A DNA stretch of 17,831 bases from Alistipes sp. UBA936 (GCA_002293505.1 DBDI01000028.1:1-17831); one strand, 5' to 3'; positions 7,079 through 15,248 are shown, numbered from the stretch's first letter. Program-made: numbers and translations. Notes: generated from the letters alone by a model not told the origin.

Positions 7079-8284
7079 ATGAGCCCGATGCGCAATACGG
7101 CCCTGTTTCTTGCGAGCCAGACGTTGTCGTTGCTGGGCACGCTGATCGTCCAGTACGCCATAATGTGGCACCTCGTTCTGGAGACCGGTTCGGGCGTGAT
7201 GATGACTCTTTACATCGTCGTGGGGGTGTTGCCGACTTTTCTCAGTTCGATCTTCGGCGGGGTGTTGGCCGACCGTTACGACAAGAAACTCCTGATCAAC
7301 CTCTCGGACGGCACCGTGGGCCTGGTCAGCCTTCTGTTCGCTGCTTTTCTGTTCGCCGGGCACGAGAGTATCACCCTTTTGCTCGTCGCTGCCGGTATTC
7401 GCGCTCTCGGGCAGGGGGTTCAGCAGCCCACCGTCGCGGCCCTGTTGCCGCTGATCGTTCCGGAGGAGAAACTACTTAAAGTAAACGGCTTCAACAGTTC
7501 GCTTCAGGCCGGGACTTATATTGTTTCTCCTATGCTCGGGGGTGCCCTGATGGCTGTGGTTCCTTTCGGGGTTTTGTTTTTGGTCGACGTTGCGACGGCT
7601 CTCGGGGCGATCTGCATTCTCCAGTTCCTCGTTCGCGTTCCTGCCGCCCCTCGCGACACCTCCTCCGGGGGTAGTTCCTACTTTCGCGATATGGTCGACG
7701 GACTGCGTTACATCCGCTCGCAGCGTTACCTTCTTTGGTTCATCGTTTTGGCGACTCTTTTCGCTCTCTCTATGTCTCCTGTTTCGGGTCTTTCGCCTTT
7801 GCAGGTTGCTCGTAATTGGGGGCCTGAACTGTGGCGCCTTTCTGCAATCGAGATTGTCTGGGCTGCCGGGATGGTTGTCGGCGGATTTCTGGTCGGCCTT
7901 TGGAGCCCTCGTAACCGCACCCTCTCCATCGGCATCAGCTCCATCCTCACCGGCATCGGGGTTGTTCTGCTCGGTTTGTGGACGAGTTTCGGGCCCTACC
8001 TCGCTTGTATGACCGTTTGCGGTATCGTCCAGATCTACTCCCAGGCTCCCAGTACGACTCTGTTGCAGGAGCGCGTCGCACCGGAGTTTCTCGGCCGCGT
8101 GATGTCTGTTTTCACAATGATCTGGAGCTTCGCCATTCCCGCCGGTATCCTGTTCTTCGGCCCCTTGGCGGACGTCGTTTCTATCGACTCGTTGATGATC
8201 GGTTGCGGTTCTGTGATCGTTGTTCTGGGGGCGCTCTACCTGTTCATTCCCGTGCTTCGCGAGGTTGGTAAGCCTGCCGGGTGA
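7079..8284 (+). CDS. MFS transporter, DHA3/macrolide-efflux-like
   Basis: The product has 401 residues and is almost wholly hydrophobic, consistent with 12 membrane helices. The loop GGVLADRYDKK between helices 2 and 3 is the MFS motif A. The N-terminus (FLASQTLSLLGTLIVQYAIMWHL) and the late segment LLQERVAPEFLGRVMSVF followed by FFGPLAD resemble the DHA3 drug-exporter branch, which includes macrolide-efflux-like proteins. The substrate cannot be inferred, and resistance should not be assumed. It starts 36 bases after ridA; this gap is C-rich and shows no promoter or terminator, so the gene probably ends the proS transcript. Many third codon positions are T, unlike the C-rich wobble of ridA and gapA on either side. 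That may reflect transfer or membrane-protein composition. Confidence 0.85.
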   Translation: MSPMRNTALFLASQTLSLLGTLIVQYAIMWHLVLETGSGVMMTLYIVVGVLPTFLSSIFGGVLADRYDKKLLINLSDGTVGLVSLLFAAFLFAGHESITLLLVAAGIRALGQGVQQPTVAALLPLIVPEEKLLKVNGFNSSLQAGTYIVSPMLGGALMAVVPFGVLFLVDVATALGAICILQFLVRVPAAPRDTSSGGSSYFRDMVDGLRYIRSQRYLLWFIVLATLFALSMSPVSGLSPLQVARNWGPELWRLSAIEIVWAAGMVVGGFLVGLWSPRNRTLSIGISSILTGIGVVLLGLWTSFGPYLACMTVCGIVQIYSQAPSTTLLQERVAPEFLGRVMSVFTMIWSFAIPAGILFFGPLADVVSIDSLMIGCGSVIVVLGALYLFIPVLREVGKPAG

Positions 8285-8291
8285 TATTAAA

Positions 8292-8323
8292 TTTGGATTA
8301 TTAAAAATTTTTAATTATATTTG
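8292..8323 (+). promoter_or_regulatory. Full Bacteroidota sigma-70 promoter for gapA
   Basis: TTTG at 8292-8295 is followed after exactly 20 bases by TATATTTG at 8316-8323, the consensus arrangement for the primary sigma factor of Bacteroidota. Surrounding bases are AT-rich. The expected transcription start is near 8330, leaving a leader of about 33 bases before the ATG at 8363. This excludes a longer GapA reading from 8321. Confidence 0.85.
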
Positions 8324-8362
8324 CGGCGGAAAGCAAATTCATCTAAAAAACAGTACAACACA

Positions 8363-9367
8363 ATGGCAAAAATCAAAATCGGGATCAATGGCTTCGGGCG
8401 CATTGGCAGATTGGTGTTCCGGGCCGCTTGCGAAAAGAGCGCCCAGGTGGAAGTGGTAGGCATCAACGACCTCATCTCGGTCGACTATATGGCCTATATG
8501 CTGCGCTACGACAGTGTCCACGGCCAGTTCAAAGGCACGATCGAAGTGAAGGACGGCAACCTGGTTGTGAACGGCAACTCGATCCGCGTGACCGCCGAGA
8601 AAGACCCCGCAAACTTGAAATGGGACGCTGTGGGCGCCGAGTACGTGGTCGAATCGACCGGTCTGTTCCTCACCAAGGAGACCGCCGAGGCTCACATCAA
8701 GGCCGGTGCGAAGCGCGTCGTGATGTCTGCTCCGAGCAAGGACGACACCCCGATGTTCGTTATGGGCGTCAACAACAAGAGCTATAAGGGCGAACCCATC
8801 GTCTCGAACGCATCCTGCACCACCAACTGCCTCGCTCCGCTGGCAAAGGTGATCAACGACAAGTTCGGCATCGTGGAGGGTCTTATGACCACCGTCCACG
8901 CCACCACCGCTACTCAGAAAACCGTCGACGGCCCCAGCGCCAAGGACTGGAGAGGTGGTCGCGCCGCTGCCGGTAACATCATCCCCTCTTCGACCGGTGC
9001 CGCCAAGGCCGTGGGTAAAGTTATCCCCACCCTGAACGGTAAACTGACCGGTATGGCATTCCGCGTTCCGACGCTGGACGTCTCGGTGGTCGACCTGACC
9101 TGCCGCCTCGAAAAGGCCGCAACGTACGACGAGATCTGCAAGGCTGTTAAGGCTGCCGCGGACGGCGAATTGAAAGGCATCCTGGGTTACACCGAGGACG
9201 AAGTCGTTTCGAGCGACTTCATCGGCGAGGCCCGCACTTCGGTGTTCGACGCCAAGGCCGGTATCTCGTTGAACGGCAACTTCGTGAAGTTGGTCAGCTG
9301 GTACGACAACGAATGGGGTTATTCGAACAAGGTAGTCGAGCTGATCCAGCATATGGCCACCGTGTAA
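8363..9367 (+). CDS. gapA: Glyceraldehyde-3-phosphate dehydrogenase, type I
   Basis: The product has 334 residues, normal length. It catalyses NAD-dependent oxidation and phosphorylation of glyceraldehyde 3-phosphate in glycolysis and the reverse step in gluconeogenesis. Seen in the sequence: the Rossmann start IKIGINGFGRIGR, Asp36 in GINDL (typical of NAD rather than NADP preference), the active-site stretch SNASCTTNC with Cys152, and the catalytic His179 in TTVHATT. The C-terminal WYDNEWGYSNK is conserved. The open frame extends upstream to 8321, but those codons lie at or before the predicted transcription start, so the ATG at 8363 (MAKIKIGING) is chosen. It has its own strong promoter and terminator and C-ending codons typical of high expression. 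Confidence 0.98.
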   Translation: MAKIKIGINGFGRIGRLVFRAACEKSAQVEVVGINDLISVDYMAYMLRYDSVHGQFKGTIEVKDGNLVVNGNSIRVTAEKDPANLKWDAVGAEYVVESTGLFLTKETAEAHIKAGAKRVVMSAPSKDDTPMFVMGVNNKSYKGEPIVSNASCTTNCLAPLAKVINDKFGIVEGLMTTVHATTATQKTVDGPSAKDWRGGRAAAGNIIPSSTGAAKAVGKVIPTLNGKLTGMAFRVPTLDVSVVDLTCRLEKAATYDEICKAVKAAADGELKGILGYTEDEVVSSDFIGEARTSVFDAKAGISLNGNFVKLVSWYDNEWGYSNKVVELIQHMATV

Positions 9368-9390
9368 TTTTTCATACTCCCTATTTCCAG

Positions 9391-9429
9391 CAGAAGGCCC
9401 GCCTTTCCGGCGGGCCTTCTGTCATTTTT
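9391..9429 (+). terminator. Rho-independent terminator of gapA
   Basis: Bases 9391-9403 and 9409-9421 form a perfect 13-bp stem (CAGAAGGCCCGCC and its complement) with a 5-base loop, followed by a T-run at 9425-9429. The T-run lies inside the last codons of der on the other strand. The leftward side lacks a T-run, so it should act mainly on gapA, although the stem is also the first sequence after the der stop. Confidence 0.9.
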
Positions 9430-10726
9430 GCCTGAAGAATATCTGTAGCGGTACACCTGAAAAGTCCCACTCGGCGCGGAGCTTGTTCTCCAGGAATCGC
9501 CTGTATGGTTCGCGAATGTACTGGGGCAGGTTGACGAAGAATGCAAACGTTGGCGTGGGCGAGGCGAGTTGGGTTGCGTACTTGATGCGGATGTACTTTC
9601 CCTTGATAGCTGGCGGTGGGGTCTCCTCGATGATCGGTAGTATGTAGTCGTTCAGGGCGGAGGTCGTGACCTTCCGGGCTCGGTTTTCGAACACCTTCAG
9701 CGCATTTTGCAGCACCTCCATAATCCTCTGCTTCGTCAGCACGGAAGTGAACACCACCGGCACGTCGTTGAACGGCGCCAACTTTCGGTCCAGGAACTCC
9801 CTCCAGTCGCGCATCGTATTGTTGTCCTTCTCCACCAGGTCCCACTTGTTCACCACCACCACCACTCCCTTCTTGTTCCGCTCTATCAGGTGGAAAATGT
9901 TCAGATCCTGCGCCTCGATTCCCTGCTGGGCGTCGAGCATCAGTATGCACACGTCGCTGCTCTCGATAGCCCGGATGGAGCGCATCACCGAGTAGAATTC
10001 CAGATCGTCCATCGTCTTGCCCTTCTTGCGCATTCCGGCGGTGTCGACCAGATAGAAATCCATTCCGAACTTGTTGTACCTCGTGTGAATCGAGTCGCGC
10101 GTGGTTCCCGCCTTCGGGTTGACAATGTTTCTCTCCGCTCCCAGTAATGCGTTTGTCAGCGACGACTTGCCCACGTTCGGTCGGCCCACGATGGTGATTC
10201 GCGGAATGTCCTCCTCTTCGTCGGCCCGACCCTCAGCGGGCAACGCAGCCAAAACCGCATCCAACAGGTCGCCTGTTCCGCTTCCGCTCATCGAGCTGAT
10301 GGCCCACGGTTCGCCCAGCCCCAGGGAGTGGAACTCGTGGGTTGCGTATAGTTGGTCGTTGTTGTCGACCTTGTTCACCACCAGCAATATTTTCTTTCCC
10401 GAGCGTCTCAACAGGTCGGCCACCTCGGCATCCAGATCCGTTATTCCCGTTCCCACCTCGACCACGAACAGTATCACATCCGCCTCGTCCACCGCCAATC
10501 CAACCTGCCGGCGGATGTCCTCTTCGAACACATCGTCGCTCCCGACGGAGTATCCTCCGGTGTCGATGACCGAGAATTCGCGGCCGTTCCAGTCTGTTTT
10601 TCCGTAGTGCCTGTCGCGGGTTGTTCCCGCTTCTGCATCCACGATCGCCTGCCTCCCGCCGACCAGACGGTTGAACAGCGTACTCTTGCCCACATTGGGC
10701 CGCCCCACTATCGCAACTAAACTCAT
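9422..10726 (-). CDS. der: GTPase Der (EngA), ribosome assembly
   Basis: The product has 434 residues, normal for the family. Der is an essential tandem GTPase needed for 50S subunit maturation. Two complete G domains are visible: the first has GRPNVGKS (8-15), DTGGY (55-59) and NKVD (118-121); the second has GRPNVGKS (181-188), DTAGM (228-232) and NKWD (293-296). A KH-like domain fills the C-terminus (about 355-434). An acidic linker, DEEED, separates the G domains. The start codon overlaps the stop of the upstream peptidase gene in ATGA, so translation is probably coupled. The stop lies directly beside the gapA terminator stem. Confidence 0.97.
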   Translation of the reverse strand: MSLVAIVGRPNVGKSTLFNRLVGGRQAIVDAEAGTTRDRHYGKTDWNGREFSVIDTGGYSVGSDDVFEEDIRRQVGLAVDEADVILFVVEVGTGITDLDAEVADLLRRSGKKILLVVNKVDNNDQLYATHEFHSLGLGEPWAISSMSGSGTGDLLDAVLAALPAEGRADEEEDIPRITIVGRPNVGKSSLTNALLGAERNIVNPKAGTTRDSIHTRYNKFGMDFYLVDTAGMRKKGKTMDDLEFYSVMRSIRAIESSDVCILMLDAQQGIEAQDLNIFHLIERNKKGVVVVVNKWDLVEKDNNTMRDWREFLDRKLAPFNDVPVVFTSVLTKQRIMEVLQNALKVFENRARKVTTSALNDYILPIIEETPPPAIKGKYIRIKYATQLASPTPTFAFFVNLPQYIREPYRRFLENKLRAEWDFSGVPLQIFFRQK

Positions 10727-12360
10727 AGATTCTCCTTTATGTACTGTACTATTTTCTTTCTCACGTGGGTCGAGCCGCTCGGGATCATCGAGTGGTTGTC
10801 GTCCGTGTAGGTCATCATATCGAACTGCTTGCCCGCCTCGACCAGCGCCCGGGCCATTTCGAGGGTGTTCTGCACGTGAACATTGTCATCACCCGTGCCG
10901 TGGATCATCAGCAGATTGCCCTCCAGCAGATGGGCGTAATTCAGCGGCGAGTTGTCGTCGTAGCCGCTCGGGTTGTCGGCCGGTAGTCCGTTGTATGTTT
11001 CGGTGTAGATCGTATCGTAGAACCTCCACGAAGTGACGGGCGCGACTGCAACGGCTGTAGAGAACACATCGGCCCCTTTCAGAATCGCGTTCAGCGCCAC
11101 GAACCCCCCGAAGCTCCAGCCCCAGATGCCGATCCGCTCGGGGTCGACCCACTCTTGGGCAGCCAGATAGCGGGCCGCGGCGATCTGGTCGTCGGTTTCG
11201 AAACGGCCCAGTTGGCCGTAGGTTGTCTTTTTGAACTCCTCGCCGCGGCCTCCCGTTCCCCGGCCGTCGAAACAGGCGACCACGTAGCCCGCCTCCAGCA
11301 GCGGTTCGAAGATCGCCATATCGCCACGACCGATCGCGGGAACCAGCACGCTCACCGAGCCCGGCCCGCTGTATTGCGACATCAGCACGGGGTATTTCTT
11401 CGCGGGGTCGAAGTCGGCAGGTCGCAACACCCATCCGTAAAGAGGCGTGCCGCAGGGCAACTCGAACGAAACGAACTCGCGCCCGTCGGTCACTCTGGCG
11501 TTCCACTCGGCGAGGTCTGGCGCGCGCTCCTCTCGCGATAGTTCTCTCACAAATCCGCGCTCGACGTGCCACAGATCCTCGACCCACCACCCCGTTCGCG
11601 TCTCGTTGCGTACCGAGAAGTGCTCCCCGTCCGGCAGGAAGGTCACGGTCTTATCGTCGGGTCGTTCGACGTATGTCGGCGAGGTTTCGGAGTAGATCAC
11701 CCGCCCGTCACCCAACACAACCTCGAAGTGGTTCTGCAACCGGTTCACGCGATAGAAGAAAATCTGCCCGTCCCGGCCGTCAGTCGGAGGAATCCACCCC
11801 AGCCGCGGAATGTAGTACGCATCGGTCTTCACCGTTCGCGCCCGGCCCGTCGCCAGATCGTGGACGTGCAACGTGACGACGGAGTTCTCCTCGCCCGCCT
11901 TGGGATACTTATATATATATGGCTCGGGGTAGAGTTTCCGGTCGTAGCGCATCATTTGGAACTCGCGGACGCGGCTCTCGTCGAAGCGCAGAAAAGCAAC
12001 ACTACGGCTGTCGGGCGAAAACTCCCACGCGCGGGTGAATCCGTACTCCTCCTCGTAGACCCAATCCGTTGCACCGTTGATTATCCGGTTGCGCTCGCCG
12101 TCGTGTGTGAGGCGGGTTTCGACCCCTGTCCTCAAATTGCGCACGAATAGGTCATTATTGCGCACAAACCCCACCAGAGTACTGTCTGGCGAGAGTGCTG
12201 CCTCGCGAACGGGCTCCGGGCCGGTGAGCTCATACACCACCGTGAACGAGTGGCGATAGATTCGGGTAACGTCCTGTGGGTCGAGCGTCTGGGCCGAAAC
12301 CGAAACTGAAGCCGCGCCGCACGCCGCGAACAGGGCAAGGAGACAAATAAGTTTTCTCAT
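10723..12360 (-). CDS. Compact dipeptidyl-peptidase-IV-like S9 peptidase
   Basis: From the ATG at 12360 the product has 545 residues with a signal peptide (MRKLICLLALFAACGAASVSVSAQ); this start overlaps the nadC stop in ATGA, which settles it. DPP-IV-type enzymes remove X-Pro/X-Ala dipeptides from peptide N-termini, usually in the periplasm here, and are normally above 700 residues. Present: the N-terminus-anchoring Glu motif DWVYEEE (99-105), the FLRFDES segment, QYSGPGS with the oxyanion Tyr330, GWSFGG with Ser416, GTGDDNVH with Asp491/492, and NHSM with His523. Apparently missing: roughly the first propeller blade, since the mature chain begins almost at IYRHSFT, and about 100 residues of propeller between RNETRTGWW (about 250-259) and the hydrolase domain (about 296). 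I see no frameshift, so it may be an active shortened enzyme. Confidence 0.88.
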   Translation of the reverse strand: MRKLICLLALFAACGAASVSVSAQTLDPQDVTRIYRHSFTVVYELTGPEPVREAALSPDSTLVGFVRNNDLFVRNLRTGVETRLTHDGERNRIINGATDWVYEEEYGFTRAWEFSPDSRSVAFLRFDESRVREFQMMRYDRKLYPEPYIYKYPKAGEENSVVTLHVHDLATGRARTVKTDAYYIPRLGWIPPTDGRDGQIFFYRVNRLQNHFEVVLGDGRVIYSETSPTYVERPDDKTVTFLPDGEHFSVRNETRTGWWVEDLWHVERGFVRELSREERAPDLAEWNARVTDGREFVSFELPCGTPLYGWVLRPADFDPAKKYPVLMSQYSGPGSVSVLVPAIGRGDMAIFEPLLEAGYVVACFDGRGTGGRGEEFKKTTYGQLGRFETDDQIAAARYLAAQEWVDPERIGIWGWSFGGFVALNAILKGADVFSTAVAVAPVTSWRFYDTIYTETYNGLPADNPSGYDDNSPLNYAHLLEGNLLMIHGTGDDNVHVQNTLEMARALVEAGKQFDMMTYTDDNHSMIPSGSTHVRKKIVQYIKENL

Positions 12361-13223
12361 ACTGCTTTCAGGCTTAGGTCGGTGCTTTTGATCTGATGGG
12401 TCAGCGCGCCTACCGAGATGTAGTCCACTCCGCACTCGGCGTAGTCGCGCAGGGTGTTTTCGCGGATTCCGCCCGAGGACTCGATGGGGATTCGGCCGTC
12501 GATCTTGGCCACCGCCCGCCGCGTGAGCTCCAGGTCGAAGTTGTCGAGCATAATCCTGTCCACCGGCCCGCCCGAAGCGGCCATCTCGGCGAACACGGCG
12601 TCGATATCCTCCAGCGTCCGCACCTCGACCTCGATCGGAAGGCTCAGGCCCCGCTCGGCCATATAGCGCCGCACGCCTGTGATGGCGGGAATGATTCCTC
12701 CGGCAAAGTCGACGTGGTTGTCCTTCAGCAGTATCATATCGAACAGCCCCATCCGGTGGTTCTCGCCACCTCCGAACCGCACAGCCATCTTATCCAGCAC
12801 ACGGTTTCCGGGCGTGGTCTTGCGCGTATCGAGAATCGTGCAACCAGTTCCCTCGACCATCTTTACATAGCGCGCCGTCTCGGTCGCCACACCGGTCATC
12901 CGCTGCATAATATTCAAAACCACCCGCTCCGACTGCAACAGGGTGCGCTCGCGGCCCTCGACATAGAAAACCACATCACCCACCTTGACCCGCGTCCCGT
13001 CGGGAATTATCACCTCGACCCGTGCTTCCGGATCGAGCCGCCGGAAGACCATCTCGGCTACCTCCACGCCCGCAATTATGCCCGCCTCCTTCACCAGCAG
13101 CCGCATCCGGCCCGTCGCACCGGCCGGCACCGAGGCCAACGAGGTGTGGTCGCCATCGCCTATGTCTTCGCGAATGGCCAGGTCTATCAACGACTCCACG
13201 AAGGGAATGTACTCTCGTTTCAT
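12357..13223 (-). CDS. nadC: Quinolinate phosphoribosyltransferase (carboxylating)
   Basis: The product has 288 residues, normal length. NadC converts quinolinate and PRPP to nicotinate mononucleotide, CO2 and pyrophosphate in de novo NAD synthesis. The signature DTRKTTPG lies at 132-139 and the phosphate-binding GGGENHRMGL at 151-160, followed by LLKDNH; late strands IEVEVRTLED, IMLDNF and IESSGGI fit the incomplete TIM barrel. The start ATG at 13223 follows a probable -7 box at 13256-13249. It leads the nadC-peptidase-der run, whose genes overlap by four bases at each joint. No nadA or nadB is in the window. Confidence 0.97.
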   Translation of the reverse strand: MKREYIPFVESLIDLAIREDIGDGDHTSLASVPAGATGRMRLLVKEAGIIAGVEVAEMVFRRLDPEARVEVIIPDGTRVKVGDVVFYVEGRERTLLQSERVVLNIMQRMTGVATETARYVKMVEGTGCTILDTRKTTPGNRVLDKMAVRFGGGENHRMGLFDMILLKDNHVDFAGGIIPAITGVRRYMAERGLSLPIEVEVRTLEDIDAVFAEMAASGGPVDRIMLDNFDLELTRRAVAKIDGRIPIESSGGIRENTLRDYAECGVDYISVGALTHQIKSTDLSLKAV

Positions 13224-13233
13224 AAAAAATACC

Positions 13234-13241
13234 TATTTTTG
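13234..13241 (+). promoter_or_regulatory. -7 box TATTTTTG for the aromatic operon
   Basis: TATTTTTG fits TAnnTTTG and places a transcription start near 13248, just before the ATG at 13256. A clear -33 element was not found. The implied leader is only about 8 bases, too short for an attenuator or leader peptide. Confidence 0.55.
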
Positions 13242-13248
13242 TGCACTA

Positions 13249-13256
13249 CAAAGTTA
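13249..13256 (-). promoter_or_regulatory. -7 box TAACTTTG for nadC
   Basis: Read on the minus strand this is TAACTTTG, matching TAnnTTTG, 26 bases before the nadC ATG. It overlaps the first base of the pheA start codon, and its upstream elements would lie within pheA. The -33 match is weak (CTTG with a spacer of about 17). Confidence 0.5.
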
Positions 13257-14080
13257 TGCAAAAAATCGCAATTCAAGGCTACGAGGGAAGTTTTCACCAG
13301 ATAGTCGCCGAGCAGTATTTCGGGGAACAGATCCAGATCATCCCCTGTGACACGTTTCGCGAGGTCGCCCGGCGGGTGCGCAGCGGCGAGGCGGCCTACG
13401 GTGTGATGGCTGTGGAGAACTCCATCGCCGGAACCATAATCGCTAACTACGGCATCCTTCAGGAGGCCGGGGTGCAGGTCGCGGGTGAGGTCTACCTGCG
13501 GATAGTCCAGAACCTGATGGCGCTTCCGGGCGTTGGGTTGGAGGATATTCGCGAGGTTGCGTCCCACCCTATGGCGTTGCAGCAGTGCCACAACTTTCTG
13601 GACGGCCACCCCGCGTGGAAACTGGTCGAGAGCGAGGACACGGCCCTCTCGGCACGCCACATCGCCGAGAAGAAACTCACCGCCACCGCAGCCATAGCGT
13701 CCGAACGTGCGGCAACGCTCTATGGGCTGGAGATCATCGCACCCGACATCAACACCATCAAGAATAACTACACGCGCTTTATGGTGATCAAGGTGCAGGA
13801 CCTGCTGACCGACCCGCGGGCCGACAAAGCGTCGCTCTACTTCAAGACCGACCACCGTCAGGGTTCGCTCGTGAGGGCACTGGAGGTGTTGGACGGGGTG
13901 AATATGACCCGCCTGCAGTCGCACCCGATTCCCGCCGAGCCGTGGCACTATATGTTCCACATCGACGTGGAGTTCCCCTCGGCCGAGGTCTATTCGCAAA
14001 ATCTCGAACGACTCATCAAGGCCACCGAGGAGGTACACGTATATGGCATTTATAAAAAATTCGAATATGAAAAAAGTTAA
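13256..14080 (+). CDS. pheA: Prephenate dehydratase with ACT domain
   Basis: The product has 274 residues. It converts prephenate to phenylpyruvate, the committed step to phenylalanine. The catalytic domain shows GYEGSFH, ENSIAG (54-59), SHPMALQQC and the conserved TRF at 173-175. A C-terminal ACT domain (about 192-270, starting SLYFKTDHRQGSLVRAL) should bind Phe for feedback inhibition; the usual ESRP loop is QSHP here, similar to the QSLP-like form I recall from other Bacteroidota. There is no fused chorismate mutase. A GTG at 13241 in the same frame overlaps the -7 box and is rejected in favour of ATG 13256. It is the first gene of the aromatic operon. Confidence 0.95.
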   Translation: MQKIAIQGYEGSFHQIVAEQYFGEQIQIIPCDTFREVARRVRSGEAAYGVMAVENSIAGTIIANYGILQEAGVQVAGEVYLRIVQNLMALPGVGLEDIREVASHPMALQQCHNFLDGHPAWKLVESEDTALSARHIAEKKLTATAAIASERAATLYGLEIIAPDINTIKNNYTRFMVIKVQDLLTDPRADKASLYFKTDHRQGSLVRALEVLDGVNMTRLQSHPIPAEPWHYMFHIDVEFPSAEVYSQNLERLIKATEEVHVYGIYKKFEYEKS

Positions 14081-15242
14081 CATCGCCTGCGCCGGCAGGC
14101 TCGACACGATCAAGGAGTACTATTTTTCGGCCAAGAACAAGCAGATCGCCGAGCTGAAAGCGAGCGGTCGCGACATCGTGGCGCTCGGTATTGGCAGCCC
14201 CGACCTTCCGCCGCCCGCAAGCGTGGTGGAGGCTCTGTATACTTCCGCCCTGCGGCCCGACGTCCACGGCTATCAGCCCTACCACGGTAGCGACCTGTTG
14301 CGCGGTGCGTTTGCCGAGTGGTATAAGAAGTGGTACGGCGTGGAGCTCAACCCCAAGAACGAGATCCTGCCTCTGCTCGGCTCCAAGGAGGGTATCGTCC
14401 ACGTCTGTATGACCTTTCTTCAGGAGGGCGACAAGGCTCTGGTTCCCGATCCCGGATACCCCACCTACACCGGCGGGGTTACACTGGCCGGCGGAACTCC
14501 CGTGCCCTACGCACTGCGGGCCGAGAACGGTTACTATCCCGACTTCGAGGAGCTGGAACGGATGGACCTGAGCGGGGTGAAGATTATGATCTGCAACTAC
14601 CCCAATATGCCCACCGGTGCAGTGCCGACCGTCGGGTTGTTCGAGAAGCTGGTCGCGTTCGCCGCCAAGCACAACATCCTGCTGCTGCACGACAACCCCT
14701 ATAGCTTCATCCGTAACGACCTCCGGTTGAGCATCCTTTCGATCGAGGGAGCCAAGGATGTCGCTCTGGAGCTCAACTCGCTCTCGAAGGGGCACAGTAT
14801 GGCCGGTTGGCGTGTGGGCTCGCTTGTGGGCCGTGCGGATCTGATAAGCGACGTGTTGCGCTTCAAGAGTAATATGGACTCGGGTATGTTCTTCCCCGTT
14901 CAGGCTGCCGCGGCGGTCGCTCTGGGTCTGGGCCACGAGTGGTTCACCGAACTGAACGCAACGTATTACGCCCGCGAGAAAGAGGGCTTCAAACTGTTGG
15001 ACGCGCTGGGTTGTAATTATCGCGATGGCCAGGCGGGGCTGTTCATCTGGGCCGAGTTGCCGGAGAACTTCAAGGGCGACTGCTTCGAGTTCTCGGATAT
15101 GGTGCTGGATAAGGCGGATGTTTTCGTCACTCCGGGGGGGGTGTTCGGCAAACAGGGTACGCGTAACATCCGCATCTCGCTTTGCGTTCCCGCGGAGTTG
15201 CTCGCCAAGGCTACTGCCAAGGTCGTCGCCGCGAAACTGTAA
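14067..15242 (+). CDS. Class I/II PLP aminotransferase, probably aromatic
   Basis: The product has 391 residues. The fold-type I PLP signature SLSKGHSMAGWR places the Schiff-base lysine at 241; NYPNMPTGA (177-185), HDNPYS with Asp209 and the late RNIRISL with the carboxylate-binding Arg are all present. By family it resembles LL-DAP-aminotransferase-like enzymes, but its place between pheA and tyrA argues that it transaminates phenylpyruvate and 4-hydroxyphenylpyruvate to Phe and Tyr. The start at 14067 (MKKVNIACAGR) overlaps pheA by 14 bases; an ATG at 14043 would add eight residues and overlap by 38 bases. A run of eight G at 15134-15141 codes for Pro-Gly-Gly-Val. Confidence 0.9.
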   Translation: MKKVNIACAGRLDTIKEYYFSAKNKQIAELKASGRDIVALGIGSPDLPPPASVVEALYTSALRPDVHGYQPYHGSDLLRGAFAEWYKKWYGVELNPKNEILPLLGSKEGIVHVCMTFLQEGDKALVPDPGYPTYTGGVTLAGGTPVPYALRAENGYYPDFEELERMDLSGVKIMICNYPNMPTGAVPTVGLFEKLVAFAAKHNILLLHDNPYSFIRNDLRLSILSIEGAKDVALELNSLSKGHSMAGWRVGSLVGRADLISDVLRFKSNMDSGMFFPVQAAAAVALGLGHEWFTELNATYYAREKEGFKLLDALGCNYRDGQAGLFIWAELPENFKGDCFEFSDMVLDKADVFVTPGGVFGKQGTRNIRISLCVPAELLAKATAKVVAAKL

Positions 15243-15248
15243 AGGGTG

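Noticed and set aside
8321..8362. Upstream extension of GapA by 14 residues
   Set aside because: The codons begin inside the -7 box (8316-8323), before the predicted transcription start; conserved GAPDH sequence starts at MAKIKIGING.
8339..9352. Open frame of 337 codons opposite gapA
   Set aside because: Highly expressed GAPDH genes commonly show long antisense frames from codon bias; there is no promoter or family match.
12361..12435. Upstream extension of the S9 peptidase by 25 residues
   Set aside because: It would lie within nadC and precede the signal peptide with a charged stretch; the ATG at 12360 overlaps the nadC stop in ATGA and begins a proper signal.
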